Assembly: GCA_001874335.1 (NCBI GenBank)
Contig: MPDE01000005.1
Span: 124,001 to 188,000 of the forward strand
DNA length: 64,000 bases
Direction: 5' to 3'
Origin: Bacteroidetes bacterium MedPE-SWsnd-G2
GTDB lineage: Bacteria; Bacteroidota; Bacteroidia; Flavobacteriales; Flavobacteriaceae
This document shows positions 25,663 through 34,275 of the stretch, piece after piece (positions within the stretch are counted from its first letter, which is position 1; each line of letters begins with the position of its first letter). Made by a program: the position numbers and the translations under genes. The notes under the pieces were generated by a model. That model was not told the origin of the DNA. It made no database searches and saw nothing but the letters and a program-made list of their open reading frames with translations.

Positions 25663-28494
25663 TTAATGTGCTTCCAACCAATTATTCCCACAATCCATAT
25701 CTACGTCTAATGGTACGCTCAAGATGTAGGCATTTTCCATTTCGTGTTTAACTAGTGCTTTAATGGTTTCTAATTCTGGTTTGAAGACATCAAAAACCAA
25801 TTCATCATGTACTTGAAGTAGCATCTTGGTTTTAAAATTTTCTGCTTCCAATTTTGCCTGAATATTTATCATTGCAATTTTAATAATATCTGCAGCACTT
25901 CCTTGAATAGGTGCATTGACCGCATTTCGTTCTGCCGCGCCTCGAACTACTGCATTTCTTGAGTTGATGTCTTTTAAATAACGTCGTCTGCCTAATACAG
26001 TTTGTACATAGCCATTATCTCGAGCAAAATCTACTTGAGTGCTAATGTATTGTTTGAGTTTAGGGTATGTTGCATAATAGGTATCAATAAGTGCTTTGGC
26101 TTCCTTTCTTGAAAGGTCGGTCTGATTACTTAGTCCAAATGCTGATACCCCATATATAATACCAAAGTTTACTGTTTTAGCATTACTACGTTGTTCTTTT
26201 GTGACCTCCTCAATTGGGATATTAAAAACTTTTGCCGCAGTTGAGGCATGAATGTCTTCTCCCTTTTTGAAGGCTTCAATCATATTTTCCTCTTCGCTTA
26301 ATGCAGCAATAATACGGAGTTCAATTTGGGAGTAATCGGCTGCTAATAAGGTGTACTCTTCATTTCTTGGCACAAATGCTTTTCTAACTTGTCTTCCTCG
26401 CTCTGTTCGGATAGGAATATTTTGAAGGTTCGGGTTGTTAGAACTTAATCTTCCTGTTGCCGCAACAGTTTGCATGTAATCGGTATGTACCCTTCCAGTT
26501 GAAGCTTCTACCTGAGTTGGTAAAGCATCGACATAAGTGCTTTTTAATTTGGCTAAACCGCGATACTCCAAAATGTGGCGAACAATTTCATGCTCTTTTG
26601 CTAAGGAAGATAGCACATCTTCAGCTGTGCTGTATTGTCCGGTTTTAGTTTTCTTTGGTTTGTTTACTAATTTTAATTTTTCAAATAGAATGACTCCAAG
26701 TTGTTTTGGTGATGCAATATTAAATTCTTCTCCAGCTTCTTTGTAGATTTTAGTGACTAATGCATCTATGTCTGTATTTAAATCTTGAGCAAGCTTAGAA
26801 AGAAATTCTTGGTCCAAGTTAATTCCTTCTAATTCCATTTTAGCCAATACACTCATCAAAGGAATTTCAATTTCCTTAAATAGGGTGTTTGTGTTCGCAT
26901 CACCTAGTTCCTTTTTAAAATGAGATTTTAATTGGTAGGTGATGTCTGCGTCTTCGGTAGCGTATTCTGTTATCTCTGCCAATGGCACATCTCGCATTGA
27001 CTTTTGGTTTTTACCTTTTTTGCCAATGATTGAGGTAATAGTTATTGGCGTATAATTAAGGTAGGTTTCTGCCAAAACATCCATGTTATGTCTCATATCT
27101 GGATTAATAAGGTAATGGGCTAACATGGTGTCAAAAAGCGGACCTTTTACTTTTATATTGTATTTATGTAATACTTTGATGTCATATTTTAAATTCTGGC
27201 CAATTTTTTCAATGGTTTCAGATTCGAAAAATGGCCTTAACAATTCGATTAAAGATTGGGCGTCATCTTGGTCTTCGGGAAAAGGCAAGTAAAATCCTTT
27301 GTGCGCTTCCCATGAAAATGAAATTCCAACCAATGTTGCAGTTATAGGGTTTAATCCTGTAGTTTCAGTATCAAAACACACGCTGTTTTGTTGCATTAAA
27401 CTTTTAATAAAAAGCTTGGTCGCTAAACCTGAATCTACACTTTGATATAAGTGAGATGTGGTTTCTGCCGTGGCACGTGAAGAGGTTGATGTAGCCGTTG
27501 TATCTTGAGCCTCACCCCCAAACAAGGAAAATTGTCCAGCCCCAGCAGAAGGTGTTTCAGCTGTTTGTGTCGCTTGTTGAGCAGCAGGTGTTGCTGCAGA
27601 GGCGTTTTCTTTAGGAGCGAAGGTTTTAGTGAGGTTATCAATTAATCTTCTAAATTCTAACTCTTCAAATAGTTTTGTTACACCAGGAATGTCTGGTTGA
27701 GATAATTCGAAATTTTCTTCGTGAAACTCAACAGGAACATCAAGAATAATGGTTGCTAACTCTTTTGAAAGTAAGCCAAGATCTTTATTCGCTTCTACTT
27801 TCTCTTTCATTTTACCTTTAAGCTCATGTGTGTTTGCTAGAAGGTTTTCCATACTGCCATATTGGTTCAGGAATTTTTTAGCTGTTTTTTCTCCAACACC
27901 AGGTAATCCAGGAATATTATCTGCCGAGTCTCCCATCATACCTAAAAAGTCAATTACTTGCTCAGGGCGTTCAACTTCAAACTTTTTTTGAACCTCAGGT
28001 ATTCCCCAAGTTTCATAACCACCTCCAAAAACAGGACGGTACATGAATATATTATCACTTACCAATTGCGCAAAATCTTTGTCAGGAGTTACCATGAAAG
28101 TTGAATAACCTTGTTTTTCGGCCTTTTTTGCTAAGGTTCCAATAACATCATCTGCTTCAAATCCTTCTTTGTAAACCACCGGAATATGCATGGATTCAAG
28201 AATTTGATATATATATGGAACAGCAATTTTAATAGCTTCAGGTGTTTCATCCCTATTAGCTTTATAAGCTGTAAAAAGTTCTGTTCTAGTTGCACTACCT
28301 CCCTTATCAAAGCAAACAGCCAAATGGTCTGGTCGTTCTCTTTTAATAACGTCTAAAAGCGAATTTGTAAATCCCAAAATAGCAGAGGTGTCTAACCCTT
28401 TTGAATTTATTCTTGGGTTTTTGATAAAGGCATAATAGCCTCTAAATATTAACGCATAGGCATCTACTAAAAATAATCTCTTTTTTTCTGACAT
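25663..28494 (-). CDS. polA: DNA polymerase I
   Basis: The 943-residue enzyme has all three parts. The 5'-nuclease domain (about 1-290) has the helix-hairpin-helix GDSADNIPGLPGVGEKTA. An Ala/Thr-rich linker follows (about 300-345). The 3'-5' exonuclease domain is active-looking, with CFDTETTGLN and later EDADITYQL-type acidic residues. The polymerase domain has motif A ADYSQIELRI, motif B with RSNAKTVNFGIIYG, and motif C VHDELVFDV. It repairs and fills Okazaki gaps. It lies just upstream of the rplM promoter in the same direction. Confidence 0.97.
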   Translation of the reverse strand: MSEKKRLFLVDAYALIFRGYYAFIKNPRINSKGLDTSAILGFTNSLLDVIKRERPDHLAVCFDKGGSATRTELFTAYKANRDETPEAIKIAVPYIYQILESMHIPVVYKEGFEADDVIGTLAKKAEKQGYSTFMVTPDKDFAQLVSDNIFMYRPVFGGGYETWGIPEVQKKFEVERPEQVIDFLGMMGDSADNIPGLPGVGEKTAKKFLNQYGSMENLLANTHELKGKMKEKVEANKDLGLLSKELATIILDVPVEFHEENFELSQPDIPGVTKLFEELEFRRLIDNLTKTFAPKENASAATPAAQQATQTAETPSAGAGQFSLFGGEAQDTTATSTSSRATAETTSHLYQSVDSGLATKLFIKSLMQQNSVCFDTETTGLNPITATLVGISFSWEAHKGFYLPFPEDQDDAQSLIELLRPFFESETIEKIGQNLKYDIKVLHKYNIKVKGPLFDTMLAHYLINPDMRHNMDVLAETYLNYTPITITSIIGKKGKNQKSMRDVPLAEITEYATEDADITYQLKSHFKKELGDANTNTLFKEIEIPLMSVLAKMELEGINLDQEFLSKLAQDLNTDIDALVTKIYKEAGEEFNIASPKQLGVILFEKLKLVNKPKKTKTGQYSTAEDVLSSLAKEHEIVRHILEYRGLAKLKSTYVDALPTQVEASTGRVHTDYMQTVAATGRLSSNNPNLQNIPIRTERGRQVRKAFVPRNEEYTLLAADYSQIELRIIAALSEEENMIEAFKKGEDIHASTAAKVFNIPIEEVTKEQRSNAKTVNFGIIYGVSAFGLSNQTDLSRKEAKALIDTYYATYPKLKQYISTQVDFARDNGYVQTVLGRRRYLKDINSRNAVVRGAAERNAVNAPIQGSAADIIKIAMINIQAKLEAENFKTKMLLQVHDELVFDVFKPELETIKALVKHEMENAYILSVPLDVDMDCGNNWLEAH

Positions 28495-28591
28495 TGTTTC
28501 GCAATTAAGGTGGCTAAAATTACAAAACTTAAATTGAAATTAGGGCTATAGTTAAAGGCGTTTATGCATAGTATGGAAGATTTGTGTTAAT

Positions 28592-29713
28592 TTAAATTGT
28601 AGAGTGATTCTTTGTACTTGGAAGTTTAAAGAGTGGTGAGAAAAAGAAAATTAATGCCCAAGCAAAACAAATGTTTACAAGAGCCAATAGAATTCTATGA
28701 TTATGCAGAATAATGTAAATCAGGCAGTCAATTGCAAACAGGATTATATATACATTTGGTGACCATAAAATTAACTTCTTTACAGCTGTTAAATTTGTAT
28801 ACGTTTTATCAAAAGCCTTTACAGAAAGCCAAGTTGATTCACTCCTTGACGGCTGCCATTTCCATTTGTTGTCGAAATCTAAAAGCGTAAGGAATGATTT
28901 GAATTTAGACGCTTTTTCAGGATAGTATTCAACGTAAATCATAGGGTTAGGCCAGTTGACTATGGCAATCAGAAAAATTAATAGGGATTCTATGAAATGT
29001 CCAAATCTAAATCCTGTAATTGAAAAAAGTAGGACATGAAAAACTATGATAAACCAAATAGCTTTATTCCTGGTCTTTTTGAATAACAAGGTGACTCCAA
29101 TTAAAAATTCTGTACCCATAGCGATATGTGATAGCAGTTTGGCAAACCAAAAATCAGGGAATAGAGCACTTGTTGACAAGTATAATTCATTGCCTCGAGC
29201 TACAGCTAACCAATTATGCATAAACGCTCCAGACCACCAATCGGGTTCAAAAAACTTGTTTATAGATGCGCCGAAGTAAATTAAACTAAGTTGTAATATT
29301 AAAAGGTATGGTGGCTTTTTATTATCTGTAAGTCCTGCTAAAAAAAGTGCGCAACCACAAATAAAGGTGTGGTTTTTAAACATTGGGACAGAAATAATAA
29401 TGCTAAAAATTACAACTATCCCTAAAGTGATACTTGCTGTCCTCACCTTATAATTTAGAAAAAGGAGAACGGCTGCTACTATAAATACAAACACTTGTAA
29501 AGCTCTTAAGGCACCAGGGATAGAGTTGAAAATATTTAACTGATCAAAAAATGGAATAAATGGATCTGAAAGGTCTTCAATGAAATGGTGAGCAACAATA
29601 AGAAGTACTGTTAATTTACACATTAACAATACATTTGGATGCATAGCTGTGCCTTCAAATTGGAACGGTTTTTTCCAAATTTGATTGAATGTCTTTACGG
29701 TTGAAGCTCCCAT
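28592..29713 (-). CDS. HTTM-domain (vitamin K-dependent carboxylase-like) membrane protein
   Basis: The 373-residue protein has about eight to nine membrane spans and motifs of the HTTM family: YFGASINKFFEPDWWSGAF followed by HIAMGTEFLIGVTLLF and a WFIIVFHVLLF helix. The family shares its membrane fold with eukaryotic gamma-glutamyl carboxylase, but bacterial members are mostly uncharacterised and the lumenal carboxylase domain is absent here. The start overlaps the end of the preceding 113-residue gene by 19 bases, so the two are translated together. Confidence 0.8.
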   Translation of the reverse strand: MGASTVKTFNQIWKKPFQFEGTAMHPNVLLMCKLTVLLIVAHHFIEDLSDPFIPFFDQLNIFNSIPGALRALQVFVFIVAAVLLFLNYKVRTASITLGIVVIFSIIISVPMFKNHTFICGCALFLAGLTDNKKPPYLLILQLSLIYFGASINKFFEPDWWSGAFMHNWLAVARGNELYLSTSALFPDFWFAKLLSHIAMGTEFLIGVTLLFKKTRNKAIWFIIVFHVLLFSITGFRFGHFIESLLIFLIAIVNWPNPMIYVEYYPEKASKFKSFLTLLDFDNKWKWQPSRSESTWLSVKAFDKTYTNLTAVKKLILWSPNVYIILFAIDCLIYIILHNHRILLALVNICFAWALIFFFSPLFKLPSTKNHSTI

Positions 29714-30036
29714 ACAGATTCTTTATGACCGTTAATAGAATAATTGACTTTCACTCGAGCGCTATCTAAGACTCCATATGTTCTTTCGTATTTAGTAATA
29801 AGGTAAAATATATTGTGAATGGACCGTTGTTCCCAACCAGCCATTTTATAATGGTATCTTTCAACAGCCTCTTCTGTTGAAAGTACTTTGTTGTTGATTG
29901 TTACGGTTGTCTTGAAGTTGATATGACTGTCATAGGGTGCCCAACAAAAAAAACGTTCAGGGATAAATCGAGCATAGATAATGGAGCCTATTTGAAGGCA
30001 GATAAAAATAATTCCGATGTAGAATCTTTTACTCAA
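29695..30036 (-). CDS. Single-span protein partner of the HTTM gene
   Basis: The 113-residue protein has one N-terminal hydrophobic segment (about 5-24) acting as an anchor or signal, then an exported domain beginning with the striking RFFCWAPYDSHI and containing TINNKVLSTEEAVERYHY. I do not recognise a named family. It overlaps the HTTM gene by 19 bases and follows a small exported protein, which suggests a three-gene unit acting in the envelope. Confidence 0.7.
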   Translation of the reverse strand: MSKRFYIGIIFICLQIGSIIYARFIPERFFCWAPYDSHINFKTTVTINNKVLSTEEAVERYHYKMAGWEQRSIHNIFYLITKYERTYGVLDSARVKVNYSINGHKESVWELQP

Positions 30037-30061
30037 CTTAAGATAGTTTTATTTCAAACTA

Positions 30062-30334
30062 TTAGCAGGTTTTTATGGTTTTAGTTTTAATCTGTAAACT
30101 TTTACGAAAAGCCTTTATGCTAATAAGTTCGTTGCTTTTTTTGTGATTTAATTTTAATACTTCACGCTTTAACTCAAGACTTAAATTGCTTTTTGTCTTT
30201 GATTGAGCTTTAGTTTTTGGTGCTGGATTTTCCAGAACTAAATCGGTTTCAACAGATTGTAGTGATAAATTAGACTGACCCATAGCAAAAAGAGGGGCTA
30301 TGGTTAATATGAATATGAAGATAAATTTTTTCAT
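30062..30334 (-). CDS. Small exported basic protein
   Basis: The 90-residue product has a clear signal peptide (MKKFIFIFILTIAPLFAMGQ) and a mature part of about 70 residues rich in Lys, Ser and Leu, ending in a single Cys. No family is recognised. It is the first gene of the HTTM unit, 25 bases ahead of the 113-residue gene. A near-consensus -7 box (one mismatch) lies upstream. Confidence 0.6.
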   Translation of the reverse strand: MKKFIFIFILTIAPLFAMGQSNLSLQSVETDLVLENPAPKTKAQSKTKSNLSLELKREVLKLNHKKSNELISIKAFRKSLQIKTKTIKTC

Positions 30335-30547
30335 AATTGATAATCAGTTGTTTATTCTGACTCAAAGAAAAGGAATCATCTAAAATCCATGCTAATTTTT
30401 AGATTAACTCAAAAAATATGTGGTTTAAACGTCTGTGGTTACTCATTTTATCGATGAAATGCATTTGCCGATTGTCGATAATTTAACTTTTCGTGTAAAT
30501 AGTCGCATAAAGAATAGTAATTTGAATGCGGTAAAAAATAATTCGAC

Positions 30548-31954
30548 ATGGCTAGTAATTCTCTAAAGCCTTCAGTGGTGTTTCATTCACAAAAGGATAA
30601 TCAATATAAGTTGTCAAATAGTACTTGTAAACAAAGAATTTATAAATTGAAAGCTTTGAAAAAAGCGCTTAGCCAAACATATAAAGATCAGGTAAGGGAG
30701 GCTATGTATAAAGATTTTAAAAAGCCTTTTGCAGAGACCGATTTGACTGAGATTTACCCTGTAATTGGTGAAATTGATCACGCTATTTTGCAATTAAAAT
30801 CTTGGATGAAACCTAATAAGGTAAATACGCCACTCTCTTTGTTGGGGTCTTCGTCCTACTACACTTATGAGGCTAAGGGCGTTTGTTTAATTCTGTCACC
30901 ATGGAATTTCCCTTTCAACTTAACTTTTGGCCCATTAGTATCGGCCATAGCTGCTGGCAATACTGTTATTGTCAAACCTTCCGAAATGACGCCTAATGCT
31001 TCGAAATTGATGCAAACCATAGTCGAAGATTTGTTTGACTCCAATGAAATAGCATTGCTGCAAGGCGGGGTTGAGTTGGCTCAGGAGTTATTGCAATTGC
31101 CATTTAATCATATATTCTTTACCGGTTCACCAACTGTTGGTAAAATTGTCATGAAAGCCGCTGCACAACATTTAAGCTCTGTTACCTTAGAGTTGGGAGG
31201 GAAATCGCCTGTGGTGATTGATGATACGGTTAATTTTAAAAGTACAGCCGAAAAAGTAGCTTGGGGAAAGTTTATCAATAATGGTCAAGTTTGTCTGGCT
31301 CCTGATTATATTTTAGTTAAGGAAAATGTGAAGCAGCCCTTTTTAGATGAATTGAAAAACTGCTTAGATAAGTTTTACCGTAATGCTGAAGAATCAGAAT
31401 CCTATGGAAGGATAGTAAACGAGAAACACTTTAATAGATTAGCAGCGCATATAGAAAATGCAAAGGAAAATGGAGGCAATGTTATTTACGGAGGAGAAAC
31501 TAATGCCAAGGATAATTTTGTGTCTCCTACAATTATAACCGATTTAAAACCAGAATCAAGTTTGTTGCAAGACGAGATTTTTGGTCCAATACTGCCTATA
31601 ATCTCATTCAAAAAAACATCTGAAGCCATTACTTATATTAATTCAAAACCAAGGCCATTGGCATTATATGTGTTTTCTAAATCCAAATCTTTTTCAAAGA
31701 AAGTATTGGCAAATACTAAGGCAGGTAGTAGTTGTATAAATCATAATGTGATTCAATATTCTAACCACAACCTTCCTTTTGGAGGAGTTAATAATAGTGG
31801 TATTGGCAGGTCTCATGGTGTTTTTGGTTTTCAAGAATTCTCAAACATGAGATCTGTATTGAAACAACATACCAAAAGTCCAACCGAATTTTTAATTCCG
31901 CCGTATTCGGGCTTTAAACAAAAATTAATTGATTTTACACTGAAGTGGTTTTAA
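30548..31954 (+). CDS. Aldehyde dehydrogenase, class 3-like
   Basis: The 468-residue enzyme oxidises aldehydes to acids with NAD(P)+. The general base Glu is in TLELGGKSP (E215) and the nucleophile Cys in NNGQVCLAPDY (C249); the cofactor loop FTGSPTVGK is present. The C-terminal PPYSGFKQKLIDFTLKWF extension and overall length resemble the class 3 group that acts on fatty or aromatic aldehydes. No signal peptide is seen. It converges on the glycosylasparaginase gene with a four-base overlap of the two 3' ends, so a metabolic link is possible but not required. Confidence 0.9.
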   Translation: MASNSLKPSVVFHSQKDNQYKLSNSTCKQRIYKLKALKKALSQTYKDQVREAMYKDFKKPFAETDLTEIYPVIGEIDHAILQLKSWMKPNKVNTPLSLLGSSSYYTYEAKGVCLILSPWNFPFNLTFGPLVSAIAAGNTVIVKPSEMTPNASKLMQTIVEDLFDSNEIALLQGGVELAQELLQLPFNHIFFTGSPTVGKIVMKAAAQHLSSVTLELGGKSPVVIDDTVNFKSTAEKVAWGKFINNGQVCLAPDYILVKENVKQPFLDELKNCLDKFYRNAEESESYGRIVNEKHFNRLAAHIENAKENGGNVIYGGETNAKDNFVSPTIITDLKPESSLLQDEIFGPILPIISFKKTSEAITYINSKPRPLALYVFSKSKSFSKKVLANTKAGSSCINHNVIQYSNHNLPFGGVNNSGIGRSHGVFGFQEFSNMRSVLKQHTKSPTEFLIPPYSGFKQKLIDFTLKWF

Positions 31955-32961
31955 GCCTTGTTATAGAAATCTGACTGAATATTTGAATTTTTATTATCCT
32001 GATACTTCGTCATGGAAAACCATTGGTGTATAGAATAAGAACCTGTTTCACCAGCTTTATTTACGGCAATATATCCAACCTGAAAGTTTTTGTAATTACT
32101 ATTAGGCTTGTTTACAATTCTAAGAATGGCTTCTTCACATGCTTCTTGAGGCGTTTTGCCTTGACGCATTAATTCGACAACAAGAAAACTCCCTACAGTT
32201 TTAACAACTTCTTCTCCCATTCCTGTAGCTACAGCAGCCCCAATTTCATTATCAACGAATAAACCTGATCCAATTATAGGAGAATCTCCCACTCGTCCAT
32301 TCATTTTATAAGCCAGTCCGCTGGTCGTACAAGCTCCCGAGATATCTCCATTTTTATCTATGGCTAACATCCCTATAGTATCATGGTTTTCGATGTTAAT
32401 AATTGGTTTGTATTCACTCTCAACCTTCCATTCTTCCCAATTTTTTTTAGAAGCTTCGGTTAGGAGGTTTTCTCTTTTAAGACCAATAGTAATAGCAAAT
32501 TCTTCAGCACCTTTTCCTGCAAGCATAACATGAGGCGTATCTTCCATTACTTTCCTTGCAACCGAAATAGCATGAGTAATATTCTGAAGGTAAACTACAG
32601 AGCCACAATTACCATACTTATCCATAATACAAGCATCGAGAGTTACTTGACCTTCACGATCTGGTAAACCACCTTTTCCAACGGATTGGTTTTTTACATC
32701 GGCTTCTTCTACCATGCAGCCTTGTTCTAAAGCGTCTAAAACAGAACCGCCATTGGTTAATATTTCGTATGCTTTGGCAGTAGCGTTTGGTACATTCCAA
32801 GTTGCAATAACAAGAGGTAGTGAAGTTTCAGTGTTATCCAAAACCGTAGTTGTTGCTTTTTCTTTTTGTGATTCTGAAGAGTTACAAGCCGCAATTGTTG
32901 ATGTTAATGAAAGCCCTACTCCCGAAAGAGTTGCGTTTTTTATAAATTTTCTTCGTTTCAT
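31951..32961 (-). CDS. Glycosylasparaginase (N4-(beta-N-acetylglucosaminyl)-L-asparaginase)
   Basis: The 336-residue Ntn-hydrolase cleaves the GlcNAc-asparagine bond left after an N-glycan has been trimmed. The autocatalytic site NHDTIGML is present, with T195 as the new N-terminal nucleophile, followed by TTSGLAYKMNGRVGDSP and GMGEEV, which bind the substrate. The N-terminus (RRKFIKN...TIAAC) combines a twin-arginine motif with a lipobox Cys, suggesting export of a folded lipoprotein. It overlaps the transporter stop by four bases (ATGA) in the GH92 operon, which supports its role in N-glycan use. Confidence 0.93.
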   Translation of the reverse strand: MKRRKFIKNATLSGVGLSLTSTIAACNSSESQKEKATTTVLDNTETSLPLVIATWNVPNATAKAYEILTNGGSVLDALEQGCMVEEADVKNQSVGKGGLPDREGQVTLDACIMDKYGNCGSVVYLQNITHAISVARKVMEDTPHVMLAGKGAEEFAITIGLKRENLLTEASKKNWEEWKVESEYKPIINIENHDTIGMLAIDKNGDISGACTTSGLAYKMNGRVGDSPIIGSGLFVDNEIGAAVATGMGEEVVKTVGSFLVVELMRQGKTPQEACEEAILRIVNKPNSNYKNFQVGYIAVNKAGETGSYSIHQWFSMTKYQDNKNSNIQSDFYNKA

Positions 32962-34268
32962 GAGTTGCTTTTAGATTTTGAATTTATTGTAGCGAAATAA
33001 AAGATATAACCATAACATAGGATGACTAAAAGTAAAGCCGTTTTAAAGCCTAAGAAATCTGTCAGTAATCCAAATAAAGGCGGAATTATTGCGCCACCCA
33101 CAATAGCTGTGCATAATAAGCCAGATGCTTTTGGTTTTAAGTCTCCAATACCATCAATGGCCAAGGTGAAAATAGTTGGAAACATTATTGAATTTACTAA
33201 ACCTACCGCAAGAATACTCCACATAGAAACTAATCCTTGAGTGCTTATAGATGTAATGATAAGAAGCACAGCCGTTAGTGCAAATAATTTTAAAACTTTT
33301 CCAGCATCTACAACTTTCGTTAGATATGCACCGAGAAATCTACCAATCATAGCTCCAGACCAATAAAAAGTAACAAATACGCCAACAATAGCCTTGTCAT
33401 CACTTTGGGTTAAGCCTGTGTTTAGAATGCCTTCTGCAATGGATGTCATAAACTTGGTTTCTTTAATGACATCAACTAAGTTCATTTCTAAAAAGTAGTT
33501 TACTAAATAACTACCTATCGCTACTTCTGCTCCAACATAAAAGAATATACCTAATACACCTAGCATTAAGTTTTTGTTTTTAAGCGCATCAAAATAAGTT
33601 CCTGTAGAGCTCTCATTAATGAGTTTAGGGAGTTTTGCAAAAAAGAAGATTCCTGCTATACAAACAATGAATAGAGCTAAACCGAGAAAAGGTTTTTGTA
33701 CAGCTGCTGCTTCTGATGCCAGATAAGCGTCTTTAGCGGATTCTGATAAACCTTCAATTTCTGATTCGGTTTTAATAGTGTCACTTAAAATTAACAATGC
33801 CCCGACAGCAGGTGCAATTGCGGTACCCAATGAGTTAAAAGCTTGCGATAAGTTTAATCGGCTTGAAGCCGAATTCTCTGGGCCCAATACTGCGACAAAT
33901 GGGTTGGCTGCAACTTGTAAAATAGTGATTCCTGCTGCTAAGATGAAATAGGCTAAAATGAAAATACCAAATTCTCTAAAAGAAGCTGCAGGATAGAATA
34001 GGACACATCCTAATGCCATAGTTAGTAATCCTAAAATTATACCGCGTTTGTATCCTATTTTAGATAGAATAAAACTTGCAGGTATCGATAGCACTAAATA
34101 AGCCCCGAAAAATGCAAATTGAACTAAGCCAGCTTGAAAATAACTTAAGGTAAATAATTCTCTAAGCCTCGGAATTAATGAGTCGACAAGTACAGTTATA
34201 AATCCCCAAAGGAAAAATAAAACAGTAAGCAAAATAAATGACGATTTGTAGGTTTTATTTGTGTTCAT
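32958..34268 (-). CDS. MFS sugar transporter, FucP/NagP-like
   Basis: The 436-residue protein has about 12 membrane spans and the FucP-type pattern FFLWGFITVLVDSLIPRLRE at the N-terminus, RLNLSQAFNSLGTAIAP in the middle and SIMFPTIFTLAIDGIGD near the end. The family carries fucose, GlcNAc, glucose or galactose with protons; mannose or GlcNAc is the likely cargo here given its neighbours. The frame is open to 34328, but that would overlap the GH92 gene, and the family alignment starts at MNTNKTYKSS. The gap to GH92 is seven bases. Confidence 0.9.
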   Translation of the reverse strand: MNTNKTYKSSFILLTVLFFLWGFITVLVDSLIPRLRELFTLSYFQAGLVQFAFFGAYLVLSIPASFILSKIGYKRGIILGLLTMALGCVLFYPAASFREFGIFILAYFILAAGITILQVAANPFVAVLGPENSASSRLNLSQAFNSLGTAIAPAVGALLILSDTIKTESEIEGLSESAKDAYLASEAAAVQKPFLGLALFIVCIAGIFFFAKLPKLINESSTGTYFDALKNKNLMLGVLGIFFYVGAEVAIGSYLVNYFLEMNLVDVIKETKFMTSIAEGILNTGLTQSDDKAIVGVFVTFYWSGAMIGRFLGAYLTKVVDAGKVLKLFALTAVLLIITSISTQGLVSMWSILAVGLVNSIMFPTIFTLAIDGIGDLKPKASGLLCTAIVGGAIIPPLFGLLTDFLGFKTALLLVILCYGYIFYFATINSKSKSNS

Positions 34269-34275
34269 GGTATAA

